Positions 1-6,989 of a DNA stretch of 43,197 nt are shown piece after piece (the stretch's first letter is position 1; each line of letters begins with the position of its first letter). Position numbers and translations under genes: made by a program. The notes under the pieces were generated by a model that was given only the letters and a program-made list of their open reading frames with translations, did not search any database and had not been told where the DNA came from. Source of the DNA: Christensenella sp. UBA1385 (GTDB lineage Bacteria > Bacillota > Clostridia > Christensenellales > Aristaeellaceae); assembly GCA_002305755.1 (NCBI GenBank), contig DBQV01000033.1, forward strand, positions 1-43,197. Direction: 5' to 3'.

Positions 1-199
1 GTTCTACTTCCGCACGACGGACGTTACCGGCAGCATCAAGATGCCCGAAGGCGTAGAGATGGTGATGCCCGGTGACAACGTGCAGATGGAAGTGAACCTG
101 ATCACCCCGATCGCGATCGAGCAGGGCCTGCGTTTCGCCATCCGTGAGGGCGGCCACACGGTCGGCTCCGGCGCCGTCGCCAGAGTGATCGAAGACTAA
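1..199 (+). CDS. tuf: Elongation factor Tu, C-terminal fragment
   Basis: This is the 3' end of the gene for EF-Tu, the GTPase that delivers aminoacyl-tRNA to the ribosome; the 5' part lies outside the window. The frame starts at base 2 and gives 65 residues beginning FYFRTTDVTGSIKMPEG and ending at a TAA at 197-199. The stretches MVMPGDNV and GLRFAIREGGHTVGSGAV are the hallmark of EF-Tu domain 3, which contacts tRNA and EF-Ts. A GC-rich hairpin follows, so tuf probably ends its own transcript and the rpmG-secE-nusG group comes next. The identification is certain; only the fragment is visible. Confidence 0.97.
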   Translation, partial: FYFRTTDVTGSIKMPEGVEMVMPGDNVQMEVNLITPIAIEQGLRFAIREGGHTVGSGAVARVIED

Positions 200-205
200 T
201 CCACG

Positions 206-240
206 GCCCCCGCGGCGGGCCACCCCGCCGCGGGCGCTTT
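206..240 (+). terminator. Terminator-like hairpin after tuf
   Basis: A perfect 11-bp GC stem (209-219 with 224-234, loop ccac) begins seven bases after the tuf stop codon. Only three T residues follow (238-240), so termination may be partial, with some readthrough into rpmG. Confidence 0.6.
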
Positions 241-272
241 CAGAAAACCATTGAGAAAAGAGGTGCTCGGCA

Positions 273-437
273 ATGGCAGCTAAGGACGCGCGCGCAAACA
301 TTGTCCTGGCTTGCACCGACTGCAAGCAGCGCAACTACACCACCAAGAAGAACAAGAAGAACACCCCTGACCGGCTTGAGCTCAGCAAGTATTGCCCCTT
401 CTGCAGGAAGCATACAGATCACCGCGAAACGAGGTAA
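273..437 (+). CDS. rpmG: 50S ribosomal protein L33, zinc-binding form
   Basis: This 54-residue protein of the large ribosomal subunit is recognised by its start MAAKDARANIVLACTDC, the run TTKKNKKNTPDRLELSKYCP and the end RETR. Two pairs of cysteines, CTDC (about residues 14-17) and CPFC (about 41-44), form the zinc site of the so-called C+ paralogue. The ATG at 273 follows an aaaagaggtg Shine-Dalgarno sequence. It stands in the classic order tuf, rpmG, secE, nusG, rplK, rplA, with secE starting only five bases after its stop codon. The length is normal for the family. Firmicutes often carry more than one L33 gene; whether a zinc-free copy exists elsewhere cannot be seen here. Confidence 0.96.
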   Translation: MAAKDARANIVLACTDCKQRNYTTKKNKKNTPDRLELSKYCPFCRKHTDHRETR

Positions 438-442
438 GCAGC

Positions 443-709
443 ATGTCTGAAAAGAAGAAGAGCCCTGCGAAGGCAGAGGAAAAGCCGAACTTCTTCCAGA
501 AGGTAGCCCGCTTTTTCACTACCCTGCCTGCCCGCATCGCACGTCCCTTCCGGAACATGTGGCGCGAACTGAAGAAGGTGACCTGGCCCACCCGCAAGGA
601 CCTTCTGAATTATACGCTGATCGTTCTGGCGTTCATGGCGTTCATGGGCGTGGTCATCGGCCTGCTGGACATGGGTTCAAGCCGTCTGATCGCGCTGATG
701 ATCGGCTGA
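443..709 (+). CDS. secE: Preprotein translocase subunit SecE
   Basis: SecE is the small subunit that clamps the SecY channel in the SecYEG protein translocase of the cell membrane. The ATG at 443, just after rpmG, gives 88 residues; the frame stays open upstream to 392, but that part overlaps rpmG and lacks a ribosome site. A charged N-terminal region rich in Lys is followed by the family signature WRELKKVTWPTRKDLLNYT (about residues 39-57), then one hydrophobic membrane segment (about 58-85). The single-span form is usual for Gram-positive bacteria. It lies directly before nusG, the standard pairing. Confidence 0.95.
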   Translation: MSEKKKSPAKAEEKPNFFQKVARFFTTLPARIARPFRNMWRELKKVTWPTRKDLLNYTLIVLAFMAFMGVVIGLLDMGSSRLIALMIG

Positions 710-737
710 TCAGCCGCAAGGCAATAGGAGAAGCAGC

Positions 738-1280
738 ATGCCCCAAGAAAACACAGGTACGCAGGCCGCTCAGTGGTATGTGGTCCATACCTATTCCGGC
801 TATGAGAATAAGGTAAAGGACAACCTTGAGAAGGCTGCGGAAAACAACCGTATGCAGCACCTGATTCAGGAAGTCGCCGTGCCTGTTGAAGAGGTGGCGG
901 AGATCAAGAACGGCAAGCGCACGGTCAGCCAGCACAAGACCTTCCCGGGTTATGTGCTGGTGCGGATGATCATCACCAGCGAATCCTGGTATGTCGTCCG
1001 CAACACGCGCGGCGTGACGGGCTTTGTAGGCCCCGAAAGCAAGCCGGTCCCCCTGACGGATGAAGAGGTCGACGTGATGCTCAACAGCCGGCCGCAGGCA
1101 GACGCCTGCAAGCTGGTAGTGGGCGAGGAGATCCGCATACTGTCCGGCCCGCTTGAGAACTTTACCGGAGTCGTCGAGTCCATCGATCTGATGCGCTCCA
1201 AGATGCAGGTCAAGGTCAAGATGTTCCTTGGGCGTGAGATGCAGGTCGAGATAGATATCGACCAGGCAGAAAAGCTATAA
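738..1280 (+). CDS. nusG: Transcription termination/antitermination protein NusG
   Basis: NusG binds RNA polymerase and modulates pausing, termination and coupling to translation. The 180-residue product begins with an NGN domain (about residues 8-115) seen in QWYVVHTYSGYENKVKDNL and FPGYVLVRM, and ends with a KOW domain (about 125-175) beginning near VGEEIRILSGPLENFTGVV. The ATG at 738 is preceded by an aggag ribosome site. The gap to rplK is 78 bases and holds two small hairpins. Length and order are typical. Confidence 0.97.
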   Translation: MPQENTGTQAAQWYVVHTYSGYENKVKDNLEKAAENNRMQHLIQEVAVPVEEVAEIKNGKRTVSQHKTFPGYVLVRMIITSESWYVVRNTRGVTGFVGPESKPVPLTDEEVDVMLNSRPQADACKLVVGEEIRILSGPLENFTGVVESIDLMRSKMQVKVKMFLGREMQVEIDIDQAEKL

Positions 1281-1347
1281 GAGGCAAGGGCCTCTTCCCC
1301 GCGTGGGAGGCGCTTCAGGCGCCGACATGACCACATTGATTAGGAGG
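1281..1347 (+). promoter_or_regulatory. Short nusG-rplK spacer with two hairpins
   Basis: Two short inverted repeats occupy the spacer: gagg/cctc (1281-1284 with 1291-1294) and ggcgc/gcgcc around ttcag (1309-1323). The rplK ribosome site aggagg (1342-1347) follows. In many bacteria the L11 leader is where L1 represses its own operon. The sequence alone does not prove such a site here. Confidence 0.3.
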
Positions 1348-1358
1348 TGCCATTCAAC

Positions 1359-1784
1359 ATGGCCAAGAAAGTTTCAGCATATATCAAGCTTCAGGTGAAC
1401 GCGGCGAAAGCAACGCCCGCTCCCCCGATTGGCCCCGCTCTGGGCCAGCACGGTGTGAACATTCCCGGCTTCTGCAAAGAGTTTAACGAGCGCACCGCCA
1501 AGCAGGCGGGCCTGGTTATCCCGGTCGTGATCACCGTTTACTCCGACCGTTCCTTCACCTTTATCACCAAGACACCACCGGTCCCGGTGCTGATCAAGAA
1601 GGCGCTGAACCTTGAAACCGCCAGCGACAAGCCCAACAAGAACAAGGTTGGCAAGCTGACGAAGGAGCAGCTGCGCGAGATCGCGACCACCAAGATGCCC
1701 GATATCAACGCGGCCAGCATCGAAGCCGCGATGAGCATGGTGGCCGGCACTGCCCGCAGCATGGGCGTCACCGTCGAAGAGTAA
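1359..1784 (+). CDS. rplK: 50S ribosomal protein L11
   Basis: L11 forms the GTPase-associated stalk base of the large ribosomal subunit. The 141 residues open with MAKKVSAYIKLQVNAAKATP and contain PPIGPALGQHGVNIPGFCKEFN (N-terminal domain, about 1-70) and the rRNA-binding C-terminal domain ending GTARSMGVTVEE. The ATG at 1359 stands eleven bases after a strong aggagg. A GTG at 1347 is in frame but lies inside that ribosome site, so it was not used. rplA follows 54 bases later. Confidence 0.97.
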   Translation: MAKKVSAYIKLQVNAAKATPAPPIGPALGQHGVNIPGFCKEFNERTAKQAGLVIPVVITVYSDRSFTFITKTPPVPVLIKKALNLETASDKPNKNKVGKLTKEQLREIATTKMPDINAASIEAAMSMVAGTARSMGVTVEE

Positions 1785-1838
1785 GAAGGATATTGTGGGA
1801 GGACTTTGCGCCGTTACCACCACAAGGAGGAAAGAAGC

Positions 1839-2528
1839 ATGAAACACGGTAAGAAATATTTGGACTCCAAGAAGCTGATCGAGTCCACCAAGCTCTATGA
1901 TCCCGCGGAAGCCATCGCGCTGGTGAAACAGACCGGCAAGGCCAAGTTCGACGAGACCGTTGAGCTGTCCATCCGCCTGGGCGTTGACCCGCGCCACGCC
2001 GACCAGCAGGTCCGCGGCACGGTGGTGCTGCCCCATGGCACCGGCAAGAAGGTGCGTGTGCTGGTGTTTGCCAAGGGCGACAAGGCGGAAGAAGCCCGTG
2101 CTGCCGGCGCCGAGTATGTTGGCGAGGCCGAGCTGGCTGACAAGATCAAGAACGAAAACTGGTTCGACTTTGATGTGGCGATTGCGACTCCTGATATGAT
2201 GGGCGTCGTCGGCCGCATCGGCCGCATCCTGGGTCCTAAGGGCCTGATGCCCAACCCCAAGTCCGGCACCGTGACCGCTGATGTGGCGAAGGCCGTGGAA
2301 GAGGTCAAGGGCGGTAAGGTGGAGTACCGCGTCGACAAGACTGCCATTGCGCACGTGCCGATCGGCAAGGTGAGCTTCGACGAGGAGAAGCTGGTGGAGA
2401 ACCTGACAGCTCTGATGGAGGCCGTGATCAAGGCCAAGCCCAGCAGCGCCAAGGGCACCTACCTGCGCAGCCTCTTCCTGTCCACGACGATGGGCCCGTC
2501 CATCCGTCTGAACGGCACGAAGTTCTAA
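1839..2528 (+). CDS. rplA: 50S ribosomal protein L1
   Basis: L1 forms the mobile L1 stalk that helps release deacylated tRNA and commonly represses its own mRNA. The 229-residue product starts MKHGKKYLDSKKLIESTKLY and contains the L1 signature around MMGVVGRIGRILGPKGLMPN (about residues 122-141). The ATG at 1839 has an aaggagg ribosome site; the open frame continues upstream to 1806 without one. In most bacteria rplJ and rplL follow. Here a weak hairpin and then an unrelated gene with its own promoter follow instead, so the operon appears to stop at rplA. Confidence 0.97.
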   Translation: MKHGKKYLDSKKLIESTKLYDPAEAIALVKQTGKAKFDETVELSIRLGVDPRHADQQVRGTVVLPHGTGKKVRVLVFAKGDKAEEARAAGAEYVGEAELADKIKNENWFDFDVAIATPDMMGVVGRIGRILGPKGLMPNPKSGTVTADVAKAVEEVKGGKVEYRVDKTAIAHVPIGKVSFDEEKLVENLTALMEAVIKAKPSSAKGTYLRSLFLSTTMGPSIRLNGTKF

Positions 2529-2548
2529 TAGCCCGGTTGCAGCCCTCA

Positions 2549-2590
2549 CAGCCTCCATCTCCTGAAAGACGGAGAGGGGGCTGTTTCCTT
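2549..2590 (+). terminator. Probable terminator after rplA
   Basis: An imperfect stem pairs 2549-2562 with 2571-2583 around tgaaagac, with one bulge. A T-rich stretch tttccttt follows (2584-2590). It lies 21 bases after the rplA stop codon and marks the likely end of the ribosomal-protein transcript. Confidence 0.55.
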
Positions 2591-2693
2591 TCGCGGCGAC
2601 AGAATGGGGGAGTTGCAGCGAGGCGGAAAAGCCGCCCAAAGATGGCGATGCACTTGGAGGGAAGCGTCATTCAGTGCAGACGGGACGGATTGA

Positions 2694-2702
2694 TGATATA
2701 CT
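2694..2702 (+). promoter_or_regulatory. Extended -10 promoter for the secreted MBL gene
   Basis: The sequence tgatatact is an extended -10 element (TGn plus TATACT at 2697-2702). No good -35 is seen 17 bases upstream. The predicted transcript start, near 2709, falls at an in-frame ATG. This favours the later ATG at 2754 as the translation start. Confidence 0.55.
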
Positions 2703-2753
2703 CATCCCATGGGTAAGAGAAGGGGAGCCTTTGCCGTGAGAAAGGGAGAGAGC

Positions 2754-3575
2754 ATGAGAAAACTGCTTTGTCTGATAGCCGTGATGGCTCTGCTGCTGCC
2801 CGCTTTGGGAGAGGAAACCGAGCCGGTGGCCGAAGTGTTGTTTATGAACGCCGGCAAGGCCGATGCCGCCGTGATCCTGACGCCCGGCAGCACGGTGGTC
2901 ATCGACACGGGCACCAACAAGGCGGGCAAGCAGCTGGCGTCCTTTCTGGTGGAGCGCGGCATCGACAGGGTGGATGTGATGATCATTACCCACTTTGACA
3001 AGGATCATGTGGGAGGAGCGGATCAGGTGCTGAAGGCGCTGCCTGTGGCTCTGGTCATCGAGCCGGATTACGCAAAGGAAAGCAAGCAGCGCAGCGATTA
3101 TCTGGCGGCGCTGGCTTCTTCGCCCGAGACGCGCATTGAAACGCTGGCGGAGAACGCTTCCTTCGAGCTGGATGGTCTCCACTATGATATTGACGTTGCC
3201 AACGCCGCCTACTACGGCGAGGATGAGGAGAACGACTTTTCGCTGGTCACCCGTGTGATCGCGGGGCAGGTCAGCTTCCTGTTCGCGGGGGACGTGGAGA
3301 GTATGCGCATGGCGGAACTTCTGAGGGAAGGAAGCCTGAAAAGCGATGTGCTGAAGGTGCCGCACCACGGCCGGGAGGACAAGCTGAGCGACAACTTCTT
3401 TGACGCCGTCAGCCCCAGCCTTGCCGTCATCACAAGCGACTTGGAGGATCCGGAGGATGAAGCCGTGCTCAGACTGCTCAGGGAGATCGGCGCGGAGGTG
3501 CGCCTGACGCGCGAAGGGGCTGTCTGCGTGCTGACCGATGGGAAGAGCATCACGGTCCGGCAGGGAAACGACTGA
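2754..3575 (+). CDS. Secreted ComEC-type metallo-beta-lactamase-fold protein
   Basis: This 273-residue protein has a cleavable signal peptide (KLLCLIAVMALLLPALG, about residues 3-19) and no lipobox, so it probably acts outside the membrane. The rest is a metallo-beta-lactamase domain of the ComEC/Rec2 C-terminal kind. ITHFDKDHVGG carries the HxDxDH metal motif (His80, Asp82, Asp84, His85), followed by SFLFAGDVES and VLKVPHHGREDKLS. ComEC uses this domain in DNA uptake; free secreted copies are common in Clostridia and may be nucleases or phosphodiesterases. The start at 2754 fits both the gggagag ribosome site and the signal peptide; ATG 2709 would put charged residues before it. The true substrate is unknown. 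Confidence 0.8.
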   Translation: MRKLLCLIAVMALLLPALGEETEPVAEVLFMNAGKADAAVILTPGSTVVIDTGTNKAGKQLASFLVERGIDRVDVMIITHFDKDHVGGADQVLKALPVALVIEPDYAKESKQRSDYLAALASSPETRIETLAENASFELDGLHYDIDVANAAYYGEDEENDFSLVTRVIAGQVSFLFAGDVESMRMAELLREGSLKSDVLKVPHHGREDKLSDNFFDAVSPSLAVITSDLEDPEDEAVLRLLREIGAEVRLTREGAVCVLTDGKSITVRQGND

Positions 3576-3591
3576 GGCGGAGCCTCACGGC

Positions 3592-3620
3592 TGGCACGGC
3601 GCGGGAAAATCAGGTATAAT
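3592..3620 (+). promoter_or_regulatory. Promoter for ridA
   Basis: tggcac (3592-3597) and a consensus tataat (3615-3620) are 17 bases apart. They lie just after the MBL stop codon and about 40 bases before the ridA start. Confidence 0.65.
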
Positions 3621-3661
3621 TTACACGATCGAACCACAACATCATGATGGAGGACGACTTG

Positions 3662-4036
3662 ATGGAAACTGTGATCGCACCCAAGGCTCCGGCCGCTATC
3701 GGCCCTTACAGCGCCGCCGTTAAAACAGGCAATCTGGTGTTCACTTCCGGGCAGCTGCCGGCGGATCCCGCCACCGGCAATTTGGTGGAGGGCGTCGCCG
3801 CCCAGACGGAGCAGGCCATCAGGAACCTCGCGGCCGTGCTGGAGGCGGCGGGATCCGGCCTTGACAAGGTCGTCAAGACCACCTGTTTTTTGGCCGACAT
3901 GGGGGATTTTGCCGTATTCAATGAGGTCTACGCCAGGCTGTTTGGGGATCACAAGCCCGCCCGTTCCGCAGTGGCCGTGAAGGCTCTGCCCAAGGGGGCC
4001 TTGGTCGAGATCGAGTGCGTGGCCGCGCTGGAGTGA
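3662..4036 (+). CDS. ridA: RidA family reactive imine/enamine deaminase
   Basis: RidA hydrolyses reactive enamine/imine intermediates, such as 2-aminoacrylate made by PLP enzymes, and so protects the cell. The 124 residues are typical of the YjgF/YER057c/UK114 family: IAPKAPAAIGPYSAAV, LVFTSGQLPADPATG, the VKTTCFLADMGDFAVFNEVY helix, and ARSAVAVKALPKGALVEIEC with the conserved arginine and glutamate of the active cleft. The ATG at 3662 is chosen because a tggagg ribosome site lies before it; two earlier in-frame or overlapping ATGs (3644, 3647) fall on that site. It is a single-gene transcript with its own promoter, ending at a two-way terminator. Confidence 0.93.
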   Translation: METVIAPKAPAAIGPYSAAVKTGNLVFTSGQLPADPATGNLVEGVAAQTEQAIRNLAAVLEAAGSGLDKVVKTTCFLADMGDFAVFNEVYARLFGDHKPARSAVAVKALPKGALVEIECVAALE

Positions 4037-4046
4037 TATTGGAACA

Positions 4047-4095
4047 CAGCAATGAAGAGGGGAATGGCTTGGCGCCATTCCCCTCTTGATTGCTG
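4047..4095. terminator. Bidirectional terminator between ridA and glgA
   Basis: A long hairpin with outer arms cagcaat/attgctg and an inner perfect 14-bp stem (aagaggggaatggc with gccattcccctctt) lies between the convergent ridA and glgA genes. T-tracts are weak on both sides, but its strength and position fit a shared terminator. Confidence 0.75.
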
Positions 4096-4106
4096 TATGG
4101 GCTGCT

Positions 4107-5804
4107 TCAGCCCTCCGTCTTTTTGGCCCGGGGCTTTCGGGCTGCCTTGGGCTTCTCTTCGGCTGCAGCCGCTGCGCCAGATGCTTTGGCGGCTTTCGCT
4201 GCCTTGGGCTTTTCGGCTTTTTGAGCCGGCCCGGACTTCCCTGCGGCAGGCTTCTTCGCGGCCTGTTTCTTCGCTTCCGGTTTCTTCGGGGCATTCTCTC
4301 CATCGGAAACAGCCCCGGCTGGAGCCTCTTCGGCCTCCTTCTCCGTGGGGAGCGCGATCTTCAGCTTGGGCGCCAGGATGGAGCTGTAAAGCGATACGTA
4401 CATCTCAGCGGAGTGCTTCCAGCTGTAGTCGCCGCTCATACCGCGCTTCATCAGCATGGTCCAGATCGCCGGCTCTTCTCTGAAGTAATGCAGCGCTCTC
4501 TGAATGGTGTGGAGCATGTCGTGGGCGTTGTAGTTGAAGAAGCTGAAGCCGTTGCCTGCGCCGGTGTACTGGTTATAGCTGAGCACGGTATCCCGCAGGC
4601 CGCCCGTCTCGCGCACGATCGGCACGGTGCCGTACAGCAGGCTGATCATCTGGCTCAGGCCGCAGGGCTCAAACTGGCTGGGCATCAGAAAGATGTCCGC
4701 GCCCGCGTAGATGCGATGCGCCAGGCTCTGGTCCATGGAGTAGCGCGCGGCCACGCGGCCGGGGTAATTCTGCTCGGCCCAGCTGAACAGGTTGACGTAA
4801 CGGCTGTCGCCCATGCCCAGCACCACCAGCTGCACGTCCTCGCGCATGATGTCGGCGATCACATGGTCCACCAGATCCAGCCCCTTCTGACTGGACAGGC
4901 GGGAGACGATGCCGATGATGGGCACCTCCGGCCGCACTTCGAGGCCCAGCTGCTGCTGCAGCGCGCGCTTGTTGACGGCCTTGGGGGCCATGTCCTCGGC
5001 GTTGTAACGCGCCTCGATCAGCTCGTCGCGGGTGGGGTCGAACTCCACTGTGTTGATGCCGTTGAGGATGCCGGTCAGGTGATTGCTCTTTGCGCGCAGC
5101 AAGCCGTCCAGCCGCTCGCCGTAAAAGCCGGTCTGGATCTCCTCGGCGTAGCTGGGGCTCACGGTGGTGATCTCGTCCGCGTAGACGAGGCCGGCCTTCA
5201 GGTAGTTGGCCGCGCCGTAGTGCTCCAGTTTGTCATCGGTAAACAGGCTGCCGGGCAGGCCCAGCACATCCTGCACCTCATTGATGCCGAAGATGCCCTG
5301 ATACTGAAGGTTGTGGACGGTCATCACGGTTTTGATGTGGCCGTAGTTTTCCAGATGGCTGTACTGCGTGCGCAGCAGGGCGGGGATCATGCCCGCCTGC
5401 CAGTCGTGCGCGTGGATCAGGTCCGGCTCAAAGCCGACCAGCGGCAGGAAGTTCAGCGCCGCGCGGCAGAAAAAGGCGAAGCGCTCATACTCGTCGCCGC
5501 CCATGCCGTAGATATAGTTGCGGCCAAAGTAGTATCGGTTGTCCACAAAGTAGTAGACCACGCCGTCTTGCACCAGCTCTTCGATGCCGCAGTACTGCCT
5601 GCGCCAGCCCAGCTGAATCTCAAAATCCACCGCGTGGCGCATCTGGGATTCGTATTTCTCAGGGATGGCGGCATATTTGGGCAGAATCACCCGCACATCG
5701 TGTCCCTTCGCAGCCAGCACGGGGGCCAGTGAGCCGACCACGTCGGCCAGACCGCCCGTCTTGATGAAGGGCACGCACTCGCTTGCTGCAAACAGTATTT
5801 TCAT
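4107..5804 (-). CDS. glgA: Glycogen synthase with histone-like C-terminal tail
   Basis: GlgA transfers glucose from ADP-glucose to growing alpha-1,4-glucan. The protein has 565 residues against about 480 for the family. The core (about 1-479) shows the ADP-glucose motif KTGGLADVVG (15-24), HAHDWQAGMIPALL, the GT-B C-terminal half with GIVSRLSSQKGLDL, and MPSQFEPCGLSQMISLLYG with the retaining-enzyme glutamate. After SLYSSILAP comes an 86-residue extension of low complexity, rich in Lys, Ala and Pro (KKQAAKKPAAGK, KPKAAKAAKA, ARKPRAKK), like a histone H1 tail. Last gene of glgBCDA; the ATG at 5804 has an aaaggag site. Confidence 0.95.
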   Translation of the reverse strand: MKILFAASECVPFIKTGGLADVVGSLAPVLAAKGHDVRVILPKYAAIPEKYESQMRHAVDFEIQLGWRRQYCGIEELVQDGVVYYFVDNRYYFGRNYIYGMGGDEYERFAFFCRAALNFLPLVGFEPDLIHAHDWQAGMIPALLRTQYSHLENYGHIKTVMTVHNLQYQGIFGINEVQDVLGLPGSLFTDDKLEHYGAANYLKAGLVYADEITTVSPSYAEEIQTGFYGERLDGLLRAKSNHLTGILNGINTVEFDPTRDELIEARYNAEDMAPKAVNKRALQQQLGLEVRPEVPIIGIVSRLSSQKGLDLVDHVIADIMREDVQLVVLGMGDSRYVNLFSWAEQNYPGRVAARYSMDQSLAHRIYAGADIFLMPSQFEPCGLSQMISLLYGTVPIVRETGGLRDTVLSYNQYTGAGNGFSFFNYNAHDMLHTIQRALHYFREEPAIWTMLMKRGMSGDYSWKHSAEMYVSLYSSILAPKLKIALPTEKEAEEAPAGAVSDGENAPKKPEAKKQAAKKPAAGKSGPAQKAEKPKAAKAAKASGAAAAAEEKPKAARKPRAKKTEG

Positions 5805-5850
5805 GCTTGTTCACTCCTTTCTGGGGGAAAGACGGTGACGGGGCGGCCGA

Positions 5851-6975
5851 TCAGATGCTCATGTCCTTGGGGACGACCAGCGGATAGCTGGGCGAGCTGA
5901 TCAGGCGCGCGTTCTCCTGGATGTTCACCTGTTTGTCGAGGATCACGTTTTCGGTCTGCGCGCCGCGCTGAATCACCGAGTCCTGCATCACGATGCAGTT
6001 TCTGACTACGGCGCCGGCGCGTACCGTCACGCCGCGGAAGAGGATGGAATCATACACCTCGCCCTCGATCAGGCAGCCGTCCGCGATCAGGGAGTTGGAT
6101 ACCTTGCTGCCCGGCGCGTACTGAGCAGGCATCTCGTCGCGCAGCTTGGTCCAGACCGGGCGCTCGCGGTTGAAGATCAGCGCGCGGTTCTTGGCGCAGA
6201 GAAAATCCATGTTGGCGCTGTAATAGCTGGCGATGGAATCGATCATCCACACCTTGTTCGGGCACTCAAAGCCCACCACGCGGTAGCGGTTCTCGCGCAG
6301 CATCTGGCTGAGCAGCTCGTTGAAGAACAGGTGGAAGCCGCCTGAAACCGCTCGGTCCACCAGCGCGATCAGCAGCTCGCGTCTGATCAGGAAGCAGGAC
6401 AGATAGGTGTTTTCATAGTGCGGCAGGGAGGGATCGAATTCCAGCTGGTGCACCACGCCGTCCTGATCGATGTCCAGATAGTTGCCGCTGCCGTGGCGGC
6501 GGATGGAACGCTCCTTCGAATACAGCAGCGTCAGGTCGGCTCCGCGGGCGATGTGATCTTCAAGCATGCGCGTAAAATCGACGCTGTACAGAAAGACGGA
6601 ATCGCTGACCACGATATAACGCTCCGTGCTGCGGCGGAGGAAGTTCAGGTTGCTGCGCAGCGCGTCCAGCAGGCCCTCGTACACACCGATGTTATCCGAG
6701 GTCATGTAGGGGGGCAGTATGGTCATTCCCGAGCGCTTGCCGTGCAGGTCCCACTCGCGCCCGCTGCCCAGGTGGTCCATCAGCGAGTGATAGTTCTTCT
6801 GCGTAATGATCCCGATGTTCTTGATGCCTGAGTGAAGCATGCTGGCCAGCGGGAAATCGATCAGCCGGTAGCGGCCGATCATCGGCAGAGAAGCCACGGC
6901 GCGGGTACGCGTCAGGTCGCGCAGCTGGTCAGCGCGCTGTCCGGTGTAAATGAGGCCTACCATCTTGTTTTTCAT
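5851..6975 (-). CDS. glgD: Glucose-1-phosphate adenylyltransferase regulatory subunit GlgD
   Basis: GlgD is the second, usually non-catalytic subunit of ADP-glucose pyrophosphorylase in Firmicutes; it pairs with GlgC and raises activity. The 374-residue product has the nucleotidyltransferase fold, but the glycine-rich pyrophosphorylase loop is altered: it begins VGLIYTGQRADQLRDLTRTR, where GlgC has LLAGGQGSRLG. Later landmarks are IGRYRLIDFPLASMLHSGI, a left-handed beta-helix region (about 290-374) with DSILFRGVTVRAGAVVRN, and the end SPSYPLVVPKDMSI. It lies 14 bases after glgC. The divergent loop supports GlgD rather than a second GlgC. Confidence 0.95.
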   Translation of the reverse strand: MKNKMVGLIYTGQRADQLRDLTRTRAVASLPMIGRYRLIDFPLASMLHSGIKNIGIITQKNYHSLMDHLGSGREWDLHGKRSGMTILPPYMTSDNIGVYEGLLDALRSNLNFLRRSTERYIVVSDSVFLYSVDFTRMLEDHIARGADLTLLYSKERSIRRHGSGNYLDIDQDGVVHQLEFDPSLPHYENTYLSCFLIRRELLIALVDRAVSGGFHLFFNELLSQMLRENRYRVVGFECPNKVWMIDSIASYYSANMDFLCAKNRALIFNRERPVWTKLRDEMPAQYAPGSKVSNSLIADGCLIEGEVYDSILFRGVTVRAGAVVRNCIVMQDSVIQRGAQTENVILDKQVNIQENARLISSPSYPLVVPKDMSI

Positions 6976-6989
6976 ATTCTTTGCCTCCC

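Noticed and set aside
1347..1358. GTG start for rplK upstream of ATG 1359
   Set aside because: The GTG is part of the aggaggtg ribosome site itself, and the extra residues do not match L11.
2541..2590. An L10 (rplJL) leader after rplA
   Set aside because: The hairpin is in the right place, but the conserved loop of the L10 leader is not seen and no rplJ or rplL follows.
4086..5732. A 548-codon open frame on the plus strand opposite glgA
   Set aside because: It mirrors the glgA codons; high GC at third positions keeps the antisense frame open. It has no ribosome site and no family motif.
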